Below are positions 1-5,084 of a stretch of 6,053 nucleotides of DNA, in pieces. This DNA comes from Thermoleophilia bacterium. Lineage in GTDB: Bacteria; Actinomycetota; Thermoleophilia; Gaiellales; SKUG01. The stretch spans positions 1 to 6,053 of the forward strand of contig SKUG01000171.1 in assembly GCA_007122215.1 (NCBI GenBank), written 5' to 3'. The notes under the pieces are model-generated. The model saw only the letters and a program-made list of their open reading frames with translations, was not told the DNA's origin and did not search any database. The number at the start of each line of letters is the position of its first letter. Position 1 is the first letter of the stretch. Both the position numbers and the translations under genes were made by a program.

Positions 1-301
1 CAGGCTCCGGGGTGGGGGCGGGCTCGGCTGGCGCTGACGCCGCTGCCCCGTCGCCGGTTGCGATCTCGGCAAGCTTGGCACCGACATCGAGGGTCTCGCC
101 CTCGGCCGCGAGGATCTTCACGAGCGTGCCGGCGGCCGGGGACGGCACCTCGGTGTCGACCTTGTCGGTCGAGATCTCGAGGATCGTCTCGTCCTTGGCG
201 ACCGTCTCGCCCTCCTGCTTGACCCAGCGGGAGATGGTGCCCTCCGAGACGGAGACGCCCATCTGGGGCATGACCACATCAACGACGGTATCGGTTGTCA
301 T
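1..301 (-). CDS. 2-oxoacid dehydrogenase E2 (dihydrolipoamide acyltransferase), N-terminal lipoyl domain, partial
   Basis: This is the acyltransferase core subunit of a 2-oxoacid dehydrogenase complex. It accepts the acyl group from E1 on a swinging lipoyl-lysine and transfers it to CoA in the cytoplasm. The 100 visible residues form a complete biotinyl/lipoyl domain (about residues 6-82): it opens [10 protein letters not shown] and carries [17 protein letters not shown], with the lipoylated lysine at K47. An Ala/Pro/Glu linker begins near residue 86 and leaves the window, so the subunit-binding and catalytic domains (HxxxDG) are not visible. I chose ATG at 301 because AAGGAG lies 9 nt upstream (311-316). 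An in-frame ATG at 325 would add eight residues but has no well-placed ribosome binding site. The gene follows E1 beta by 57 bp on the same strand, the usual E1alpha-E1beta-E2 order. The lipoyl domain does not reveal whether the substrate is pyruvate, a branched-chain oxoacid or another. Confidence 0.95.
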   Translation of the reverse strand, partial: MTTDTVVDVVMPQMGVSVSEGTISRWVKQEGETVAKDETILEISTDKVDTEVPSPAAGTLVKILAAEGETLDVGAKLAEIATGDGAAASAPAEPAPTPEP

Positions 302-310
302 CCTTGCCTG

Positions 311-316
311 CTCCTT
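311..316 (-). promoter_or_regulatory. Ribosome binding site of the E2 gene
   Basis: AAGGAG on the minus strand, 9 nt before ATG at 301. It favours this start over the in-frame ATG at 325, whose nearest purine-rich stretch (GAGAGG) is too far upstream. Confidence 0.6.
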
Positions 317-358
317 CGCAGCCATGCTGCGACGTGTCGTGGACCTCTCTGCTGGTCC

Positions 359-1333
359 TTACCAGTTTGCCAGCTCCCGAACCTCGCGAACGACGTCCTC
401 CACCTGTGGGAGCACGGCCTTCTCGAGGGGTGGGCTGAAGGGAATCGGGACATCGGCGGATGCGATGCGCTTGACCGGCCCGTCGAGGCTCTCGAAGAGC
501 TCGTCGGCGATCCGCGCGGCGATCTCCGCACCGAAGCCCAGGGTGCGCGTGTCCTCGTAGAGCACCACGGCCTTGCTGGTCCTGGCCACCGAGGCCGCCA
601 CCGACTCGAAGTCCAGCGGGGCGATCGTGCGCAGGTCGATGACCTCGACGCTGATGCCCTCCTTCGCCAGCTCCTCGGCCGCATCGAGCGCCGTCCAGAC
701 CATCGCGCTCCAGGCGACCACGGTGACGTCGGTGCCCTCGCGGGCCACGCGGGCCTTGCCGAACGGTGTCGAGTAGAGCTCGTCGGGCACCTCGCCCTTG
801 ACCCGACGGTAGAGGTGCTTGTGCTCGAAGAAGAGCACCGGGTTGGGATCGCGGATGGCCTCCACGATCATGCCCTTGGCATCCTCGGGGGTCGACGGCA
901 GCGCGAGCTTGAGCCCCGGGCAGTGCGCGAAGTAGCCGTCGTACATCTGCGAGTGGAACGGGCCACCCGAGAAGCCGCCGCCACAGGGCAGGCGCACCAC
1001 CATCGGGATCGCGGTGCCGGCACGGTAGCGCTGCTTGGCCGAGACGGTGGTGAGGTGGTCCCAGGCGCAGGAGACGAAGTCCGCGAACTGCATCTCGGCC
1101 ACGGGGCGCATCCCGACGATCGCGCTGCCGGTGCAGGCGGCCACGATCGCGGTCTCTGACAGCGGGGAGTCGATCACGCGCCACTCGCCGAACTGCTCCT
1201 GCAGCCCCTGGGTGACCTTGAACGCCCCGCCGAAGACGCCGATGTCCTCCCCGATCAGGTAGACGCGCTCGTCACGCTCCATCTCCTGCCGGAGTCCGTC
1301 GCTGATTGCCTGGAGGTAGGTCTTCTCTGCCAT
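359..1333 (-). CDS. 2-oxoacid dehydrogenase E1 component, beta subunit
   Basis: This is the beta subunit of the heterotetrameric thiamine-diphosphate E1, which decarboxylates a 2-oxoacid and reductively acylates the E2 lipoyl group. The 324 residues match the usual family length. The N-terminal pyrimidine-binding domain shows YLIGEDIGVFGG (25-36), DSPLSET with E60 as the likely catalytic glutamate that activates the cofactor, GMRPVAEMQFADF (74-86), and GGPFHSQ with H127 as the likely active-site histidine. The segment PGLKLALPSTPEDAKG and then PVLFFEHKHLYR follow. The C-terminal transketolase-type domain carries VIDLRTIAPLD, LYEDTRTLGFGAE and PIPFSPPLE. ATG at 1333 is preferred because GAGGA lies 6 nt upstream (1340-1344). 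A TTG at 1393 would add 20 poorly conserved residues and overlap E1 alpha. The gene sits 40 bp after E1 alpha and 57 bp before E2, so co-transcription is likely. Family assignment is firm. Substrate (pyruvate, branched-chain or acetoin type) is not determined. Confidence 0.97.
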   Translation of the reverse strand: MAEKTYLQAISDGLRQEMERDERVYLIGEDIGVFGGAFKVTQGLQEQFGEWRVIDSPLSETAIVAACTGSAIVGMRPVAEMQFADFVSCAWDHLTTVSAKQRYRAGTAIPMVVRLPCGGGFSGGPFHSQMYDGYFAHCPGLKLALPSTPEDAKGMIVEAIRDPNPVLFFEHKHLYRRVKGEVPDELYSTPFGKARVAREGTDVTVVAWSAMVWTALDAAEELAKEGISVEVIDLRTIAPLDFESVAASVARTSKAVVLYEDTRTLGFGAEIAARIADELFESLDGPVKRIASADVPIPFSPPLEKAVLPQVEDVVREVRELANW

Positions 1334-1339
1334 CGTGGG

Positions 1340-1344
1340 TCCTC
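1340..1344 (-). promoter_or_regulatory. Ribosome binding site of the E1 beta gene
   Basis: GAGGA on the minus strand, 6 nt before ATG at 1333, in the 40-bp gap after the E1 alpha stop. It decides between ATG at 1333 and the upstream in-frame TTG at 1393. Confidence 0.55.
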
Positions 1345-1373
1345 GCGTGTCGGGCGGTCGTGGGCCGTCGGGC

Positions 1374-2411
1374 TCAGTGGTGGGGGTTGTCAAGCTCCTC
1401 GGGGCTCGCGAAGAGTCCCTCGGTAGCCGTTGCGGGATCGGGCATGGGGCTGGCCTCGGCCTTCTCCAGCGCCTCGGTGAGCAGGCGCTTGACGGAGGTG
1501 CGGATGGCCTCGTCCTCGTCCTCGCTGAAGGCGACGTTCTGCATCAGCCAGGTGCGGAAGCGCTCGACGGGGTCCTTCTCGGCGTACTCGTCGAACTTCT
1601 CCTTGGGCACGTAGAAGGCGTCGTCGTGGACGGCGTGACCCTCCATGCGCAGCGTCAGGCACTCGACGACCGAGGGGCCCTGTCCGCTCACGGCGCGCTC
1701 ACGCGCGGCCTTGATCGCCTCGAAGACCTCGAGCACGTCCGTGCCGTCGACGGTGATGCCGGGGATGCCGTAGCCGTTGGCGCGCTCGGCGGCGCGCTGG
1801 GTGTTGTAGCTGAGGTCGTTGGGCGTGGAGTAGGCCCACTGGTTGTTGTCGATGATGAACACGCAGGGCAGGTTGCGCACCGCCGCGAGGTTGACGCCCT
1901 CATGGAAGTCGCCACGGGCCGTTGCACCCTCGCCCGACCAGGCGAACGCGCAGCGGTCCTGCTCGCCGCGGATCCGGAATGCCAGCGCGCAGCCCACGGC
2001 CACCGGCAGCATCGCCGGCAGGTGGCTGACCATCGCGATCAGGCCGAGGCGGGCATCGGCGAGGTGGACGTTGCCGTCCTTGCCCTGGGTTGGGCCATCG
2101 GCCCGACCCATGTACTGGGCGAAGATCCGCCACGGCTCGATGCCGCGGGTGATGTGCACGCCCATGTCACGGTGCAGCGGGGTGCCCCAATCCTCGGCGT
2201 GCATGGCGAAGGCTGCGCCGACCGCGGCGGCCTCGTTGCCGCGTCCGGTGTAGAAGCTGCCCGGGATCTTCCCCTGCCGGAAGAGGATGTGGCCGCGCTC
2301 CTCCACGCCGCGGGTGATGAGCATGTTGCGGTACATCTGGAGCGCGTCCTCGCGGTCCAGTCCGAGCTCGCGCAGCCGCGGGCTCGCGGCAGACTCCTGG
2401 GCGGTCGACAT
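1374..2411 (-). CDS. 2-oxoacid dehydrogenase E1 component, alpha subunit
   Basis: This is the alpha subunit of the thiamine-diphosphate E1, which pairs with the beta subunit encoded just downstream. It has 345 residues, within the normal range. Visible motifs are GRGNEAAAVGAAF (56-68), HRDMGVHITRG (80-90, where R81 probably contacts the cofactor diphosphate), GKDGNVH (110-116), SHLPAMLPVAVG (129-140), and the cofactor motif GEGATARGDFHEG starting at G160 and closing with DNN at 188-190. GHAVHDD (258-264) supplies the likely active-site histidine H259. In most relatives the cofactor motif begins GDG; here the metal-binding position is E161. I chose ATG at 2411 because AGGAGG lies 7 nt upstream (2419-2424). 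The longer ORF from 2453 would begin inside a perfect inverted repeat and has no ribosome binding site. This is the first gene of the operon. The GRGNEAA and HRDMGVH pattern suggests a subgroup apart from classical mitochondrial-type pyruvate dehydrogenase. Substrate remains open. Confidence 0.97.
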   Translation of the reverse strand: MSTAQESAASPRLRELGLDREDALQMYRNMLITRGVEERGHILFRQGKIPGSFYTGRGNEAAAVGAAFAMHAEDWGTPLHRDMGVHITRGIEPWRIFAQYMGRADGPTQGKDGNVHLADARLGLIAMVSHLPAMLPVAVGCALAFRIRGEQDRCAFAWSGEGATARGDFHEGVNLAAVRNLPCVFIIDNNQWAYSTPNDLSYNTQRAAERANGYGIPGITVDGTDVLEVFEAIKAARERAVSGQGPSVVECLTLRMEGHAVHDDAFYVPKEKFDEYAEKDPVERFRTWLMQNVAFSEDEDEAIRTSVKRLLTEALEKAEASPMPDPATATEGLFASPEELDNPHH

Positions 2412-2416
2412 CCGGG

Positions 2417-2424
2417 TTCCTCCT
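2417..2424 (-). promoter_or_regulatory. Strong ribosome binding site of the E1 alpha gene
   Basis: AGGAGGAA on the minus strand; its AGGAGG core is 7 nt from ATG at 2411. This near-perfect Shine-Dalgarno sequence fixes the operon's first start codon and argues against a start at 2453. Confidence 0.8.
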
Positions 2425-2434
2425 GTGCACGTCA

Positions 2435-2462
2435 GCGCTGCCCGGGGATGCATGGGCAGCGC
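2435..2462. repeat. Perfect 9-bp inverted repeat in the dehydrogenase operon leader
   Basis: Arms GCGCTGCCC (2435-2443) and GGGCAGCGC (2454-2462) flank a 10-nt spacer. On the minus strand the element lies 10 nt before the ribosome binding site of the E1 alpha gene and just after a possible -10 element. It could be an operator for a dimeric regulator or a stable hairpin at the 5' end of the mRNA. No known regulator's consensus was recognised. In DNA this GC-rich a 9-bp perfect repeat can occur by chance, but its position is suggestive. Confidence 0.5.
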
Positions 2463-2472
2463 GCAGGTGCCG

Positions 2473-2480
2473 AACCTATC
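2473..2480 (-). promoter_or_regulatory. Possible -10 element of the dehydrogenase operon promoter
   Basis: GATAGGTT on the minus strand stands out as AT-richer than its surroundings and resembles actinobacterial TANNNT-type -10 hexamers (TAGGTT). It lies about 62 nt before the E1 alpha start. No convincing -35 hexamer is visible 16-18 nt upstream, so the call is weak. If correct, transcription would begin near 2467 and the inverted repeat at 2435-2462 would be the first structure in the transcript. Confidence 0.25.
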
Positions 2481-2599
2481 AGGATGCCGGGGCGGGGCTG
2501 CATCCGATCGACGCCACGCACGGCGCCGCCCGCTCCCGGCCAGCGTCGGTGTGTGCGACGGTGGTCCTGGCAGGGAACGGGCGGCGAGGGCAGGTCCAG

Positions 2600-2624
2600 C
2601 CCGGGAGTCACGCGCGTGCCCGGG
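2600..2624. repeat. Nested palindromes downstream of the LysM gene
   Basis: CCCGGG (2600-2605) and CCCGGG (2619-2624) can pair around the self-complementary CACGCGCGTG (2609-2618). The element lies about 65 nt past the LysM gene stop, in the 278-bp gap before the dehydrogenase operon. It could help end transcription or be incidental in GC-rich DNA. There is no T-tract. Confidence 0.25.
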
Positions 2625-2675
2625 ACCGGGTGGTGAGGTGGCGGTGGGATGGGCCCTGGGGTGGTCGGCCCGTCA

Positions 2676-2689
2676 GCCCCGCCGGGGGC
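2676..2689 (-). terminator. Weak GC hairpin directly after the LysM gene stop
   Basis: On the minus strand GCCCC and GGGGC form a 5-bp stem with a 4-nt loop immediately after the TAG at 2690. There is no T-run, so it is not a classical intrinsic terminator. It is the nearest candidate for the 3' end of this transcript. Confidence 0.2.
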
Positions 2690-3670
2690 CTAGGGGCGGC
2701 CCCGGGGGATGTTGATCCCGTCGCCGGCGTAGATCCGGTTCGGGTTGGTGATCTTGCCGGGGTTGGCCTTCATGATCGCGTCGACCGAGGTGTCGTAGCG
2801 GGCCGCCAGGGCAGACAGTGTGTCGCCGGGGCGCACCCGGTAGCGCATCGCGCGCTGGGCACCGGACTGCCGCCGGGCTCGCTCGGGGCCGCGGCGCTCG
2901 CTGGCAACCGGCTTGCAGTCACAGGCTCCGGCACGGGCATCGGATGCGCCGGCCGAGGGGCTGCGGTAGCCCTCGGGCATGACGGGGTTCTCGGCCACGC
3001 GGGCAGCGGGCGCCGGGGCGGGTGCGGGCGCCGGGGCAGGAGCAGGGGCTGGCTCGGGCTGGACGGGCACGGGCATGCCCGTGGCAGGATCGATGGGCAC
3101 GATGCTGCCGTCCGGACCAACGACGATGGGCGCGCCCACGGGCTGGCCATCGGGCCCCTGCTGGGCCTGGACCTGCGCCTCGTACTCGGCCTTCGCACGA
3201 CGGGCGCTGAGGACTCCGCCGACCGCGCCGATGGCGCCACCGACCAGGCCGCCGGCCAGCAGGACGCCAGCCACGCCACCGGGCACGAACCGGCCCACCA
3301 GCGGCAGGAAGCGCAGGCCGCGCAGGACGAGGTCGAATGCCTTGTTTGCCGGGCCGAAGTTCGGCAGGAAGCGGTTGACGCCGAAGCTCAGGGAGACACC
3401 CGCGATGGCACCCTTGACGAAGCCGCCGGCCACGGCCCGGAGCGTCGACGGGGGCGTGAGCGCCTCGGCGCCCAGCGTTGCCTGGTCGGCAGCGACCGCC
3501 TGGGCCGTCGCCGGGGAGGCCTGGGCTGGCTGGACGGTGCCGTTCGGACCGACGATCACCGGCGTCATGCCCGCGGGCACCGCTGCCTGCCGGGCGGTCA
3601 CCTGCTGGACGATCGCCTGCTGTGGAAGGGGGATGGCGCTGGTTGCCGCTGTGGCGGGTACGACGGACAT
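2690..3670 (-). CDS. LysM-domain protein with glycine-rich hydrophobic segments and Pro-Ala linker
   Basis: This is a 326-residue protein of unknown role. From the N-terminus it has an Ala/Gln/Pro-rich region without a signal peptide (1-75) and two glycine-rich hydrophobic segments (about 78-98 and 123-154). These are separated by a loop with several Arg/Lys and followed by ARRAKAEYEAQVQAQQG (156-172). A linker with alternating Pro-Ala (205-223) and a short CDC motif (C250, C252) precede a C-terminal LysM domain (277-322: YRVRPGDTLSALAARYDTS, then NPNRIYAGDGINIP). LysM domains usually bind peptidoglycan or chitin N-acetylglucosamine, so the protein may tie a membrane anchor to the wall. A short motif, VIVGPNGTV (38-46) and IVVGPDGSI (182-190), occurs on both sides of the hydrophobic part. 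ATG at 3670 is supported by AGGAGAA 6 nt upstream. The earlier in-frame start at 3724 lacks such a site. Its hydrophobic module resembles that of the gene at 5085-6053. Confidence 0.88.
   Translation of the reverse strand: MSVVPATAATSAIPLPQQAIVQQVTARQAAVPAGMTPVIVGPNGTVQPAQASPATAQAVAADQATLGAEALTPPSTLRAVAGGFVKGAIAGVSLSFGVNRFLPNFGPANKAFDLVLRGLRFLPLVGRFVPGGVAGVLLAGGLVGGAIGAVGGVLSARRAKAEYEAQVQAQQGPDGQPVGAPIVVGPDGSIVPIDPATGMPVPVQPEPAPAPAPAPAPAPAPAARVAENPVMPEGYRSPSAGASDARAGACDCKPVASERRGPERARRQSGAQRAMRYRVRPGDTLSALAARYDTSVDAIMKANPGKITNPNRIYAGDGINIPRGRP
2705..2842 (-). other. LysM domain coding segment
   Basis: This segment encodes residues 277-322 of the protein above. It has the LysM hallmarks: YxVxxGDTLSxLAxRY at the front, a central helix with IMKANP, and the closing N-x-x-x-I-x-x-G-x-x-INIP. 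It occupies the extreme C-terminus, so a single LysM copy is present. Confidence 0.9.
3002..3058 (-). repeat. Pro-Ala repeat in the LysM protein
   Basis: This segment encodes residues 205-223, an alternating Pro-Ala run of eight PA units after PEP. Synonymous codons vary between units, so it is selected at protein level or old rather than a recent DNA slippage product. Such runs form stiff extended spacers and often cross or reach into the cell wall. Confidence 0.8.
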
Positions 3671-3936
3671 CACGTGTTCTCCTGCCTCGTGCAGCTGCCC
3701 TGGGGGCCCACTGCGCTCACACACTGGCTGCTCCGGTCGGAAGGTCAGGTCCGGCCGGGGTGGCCTGTCCCTCTATCCGGCTGGGCGCCGGGGGCGCTGG
3801 CAGTTTCGGCGGGCCTGATGCCGGATGAGGCCAGCGGACGGCCAGAGACGGCCGCGCGGGCCAGTTGCAGGCGACAGGATGCGCGCTGGAGCGGCCGCGA
3901 ACGCGCCGGCCCGGGTACCGGCAGCCACGGCCGCCG
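3671..3936. other. Intergenic region between the LysM and zinc-ribbon genes
   Basis: These 266 bp hold no ORF with convincing protein features; the reading frames here are arginine/proline-rich artefacts of GC content. Apart from the LysM ribosome binding site, the only promoter-like sequence is GGATAGAG on the minus strand (3771-3778). It resembles the GATAGGTT ahead of the dehydrogenase operon but has no clear -35. Several GGCC-containing short inverted repeats downstream of the zinc-ribbon gene could pair but are too short to call a terminator. Confidence 0.4.
3677..3683 (-). promoter_or_regulatory. Ribosome binding site of the LysM gene
   Basis: AGGAGAA on the minus strand, 6 nt before ATG at 3670. 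The spacer is the palindrome CACGTG. It selects this start over the in-frame codon at 3724. Confidence 0.65.
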
Positions 3937-4239
3937 CTACGGGCAGCCCGGCGTGTCCGGGGGATCCACGACCTCGATCCGCCGGCCGCCACGGCGGATG
4001 CGGACGGCGCCGGATGCGTGGGGGTCCCGGAGCGCGCTCCCGCACGCGTGGCACTCGACGGCCATGATCGAGCCGATCGGGGCATCACACCCGGGACAGG
4101 CGCTGAGCACGCTGCCGCCACAGGCCGGGCACTCGGCTGGCGGCTCGACGATCCCGGGCATGTAGCGCCGGGCCCAGCCGCAGTCGACGCAGAAGGAGGC
4201 GCTGTCGCCGAGGTCGGTGTTGCCGCTGATGCGTCCCAC
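3937..4239 (-). CDS. Small protein with four CxxC zinc knuckles
   Basis: This 100-residue cytoplasmic protein has no signal peptide or membrane segment. Four CxxC pairs stand at C17/C20 (FCVDCGWA), C37/C40 (ECPACGG), C48/C51 (ACPGCDAPIG) and C63/C66 (ECHACGS), enough to bind two zinc ions as two zinc ribbons. A basic tail (80-87) and an acidic/proline end follow. The order CPxCGG, CPxCxxPIG, CHxCGS recalls the uncharacterised DUF2321-like zinc-ribbon proteins, but that match is from memory. The spacing of Cys pairs cannot be explained by chance and identifies this frame among overlapping spurious ones. The start is GTG at 4239 with a weak GGTAGG 9 nt upstream. No other start codon lies between it and C17. 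It is transcribed away from the secreted-protein gene and toward the LysM gene. Possible roles are nucleic-acid or protein binding; none is shown by context. Confidence 0.75.
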   Translation of the reverse strand: MGRISGNTDLGDSASFCVDCGWARRYMPGIVEPPAECPACGGSVLSACPGCDAPIGSIMAVECHACGSALRDPHASGAVRIRRGGRRIEVVDPPDTPGCP

Positions 4240-4322
4240 GTGCGGGAGCCTACCGGAGGCCGGGCGATCGCGAACGCTCCTCCCCTGTTTCCCGCTGCTG
4301 CCGAGGAGGGTATGAGCCGGCC
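4240..4322. promoter_or_regulatory. Divergent promoter region between zinc-ribbon and secreted-protein genes
   Basis: Both starts face away from this 83-bp gap, so it should hold both promoters. On the plus strand GAGGAGG (4303-4309) lies 13 nt before ATG at 4323, a longer spacing than usual. TATGAG (4311-4316) sits exactly where a -10 hexamer would start transcription at or next to that ATG, so a leaderless transcript is possible. No good -35 is seen. The palindrome GCGATCGC (4264-4271) lies near the middle. Confidence 0.35.
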
Positions 4323-4937
4323 ATGAGCTTTCGACGACATGTGACGGGGATCATCCTGCTGGCAACCACCGTGGCCGTGATGGTCGCAGGCACGGCCACG
4401 GCGGCGGGGGCGCCGGCTGATCGGGTGACGGTCTCGGCCTACACGACCGGTGTCGGTGCCGCGGCCCGGGAGGCCGGGTGCCCGCTGGCCCGCAACGCGC
4501 ACGCCTCCCACCTCGGGCGCTGGCGGCTGCGGACCTTCGACCAGGCAGACGTGCGCAATGCCGGCAGGGCGTTCGGCCGGCCGGCGCGGATCCGCGCCCA
4601 GGGGCGCTACGCACGCCGGGCCGACTGGCGCGGGCCGCGGGCGATGACCGTCTGGTACCGGACCACCCCGGATCCGCGGATCGTCAGCTCGGCGCATCGA
4701 GTCCTGCTGACCGGCAGCCAGTGGCGCACCTGGGCAGGGCTGCAGCGGGGCCACTCGCTGCAGGAGTTGCAGGAGCGCCATCCACGGGCTCGCCGGATGG
4801 ATTCCCGGCGCTGGTCGCTGGCGCCCGCATGCTCGTGGGGGGCTGCCCGGCTGCACTCGTCGATCACGGCACACCTGGATGCCGGCGGGCGCGTGCGGGC
4901 CATCGAGCTGGTGGGCCTGCCGGCTCGCCCGCACTGA
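4323..4937 (+). CDS. Secreted protein of unknown function
   Basis: This 204-residue protein has a clear Sec signal peptide: positive MSFRRH, a hydrophobic core (about 8-22), and a small-residue cleavage region near A27-A30, giving a mature arginine-rich domain of about 175 residues. Two cysteines remain after cleavage (C53, C170) and could form one disulfide. Two stretches look like structural half-modules. DVRNAGRAFGRPARI (76-90) leads into a strand MTVWYRT (108-114). W137-AGLQRGHSLQELQERHPRA (to 156) leads to two strands, the last being GRVRAIELVG (189-198). This helix-then-strands pattern with GLxxGxSLxxLxxxxP recalls SmpA/BLIP-like small domains in actinobacterial exported proteins, but this is inference. 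The only plus-strand gene in the window, it diverges from the zinc-ribbon gene and converges on the coiled-coil gene. I do not recognise a specific family. Confidence 0.8.
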   Translation: MSFRRHVTGIILLATTVAVMVAGTATAAGAPADRVTVSAYTTGVGAAAREAGCPLARNAHASHLGRWRLRTFDQADVRNAGRAFGRPARIRAQGRYARRADWRGPRAMTVWYRTTPDPRIVSSAHRVLLTGSQWRTWAGLQRGHSLQELQERHPRARRMDSRRWSLAPACSWGAARLHSSITAHLDAGGRVRAIELVGLPARPH

Positions 4938-4955
4938 CGGGCCGCACCACACAGA

Positions 4956-4989
4956 CGGGGCAGCCGGACCATTCCATCCGACTGCCCCG
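4956..4989 (+). terminator. Hairpin after the secreted-protein gene
   Basis: CGGGGCAGCCGGA (4956-4968) pairs with TCCGACTGCCCCG (4977-4989) across an 8-nt loop: 13 positions with one C-A mismatch. It lies 19 nt after the TGA. No T-tract follows, so it fits a GC-rich non-canonical terminator or an mRNA 3'-end stabiliser. It can also fold in transcripts coming from the opposite gene. Confidence 0.6.
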
Positions 4990-4991
4990 CT

Positions 4992-5010
4992 CGCAATCCA
5001 GGTGATTGCG
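4992..5010. terminator. Second hairpin in the convergent spacer
   Basis: CGCAATC (4992-4998) and GATTGCG (5004-5010) form a perfect 7-bp stem with a 5-nt loop. Stacked 2 nt from the larger hairpin and between two convergent genes, it may serve termination from either side. No T-run is adjacent. Confidence 0.4.
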
Positions 5011-5084
5011 CGTGACTCGCATCCTGCCCGGCGTTCACGACCACAGTGCGTCCGGGTGGATGTCTGGCTGGTAACCCTTGGCCG

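Noticed and set aside
1335..2636. 433-residue plus-strand ORF antisense to E1 alpha
   Set aside because: It mirrors a firmly identified E1 alpha gene; its Val/Leu/Asp/Gly-rich translation is the usual antisense shadow and shows no motif.
2549..4165. 538-residue plus-strand ORF spanning the LysM and zinc-ribbon genes
   Set aside because: It is antisense to two genes with clear LysM and CxxC signatures, is low-complexity Gly/Arg-rich without domains, and is explained by GC-rich third positions.
3717..4952. 411-residue minus-strand ORF across the zinc-ribbon and secreted-protein genes
   Set aside because: Arg/Pro/Ser-rich translation without domains; it overlaps a real signal-peptide protein on the other strand and the Cys-pair frame on the same strand.
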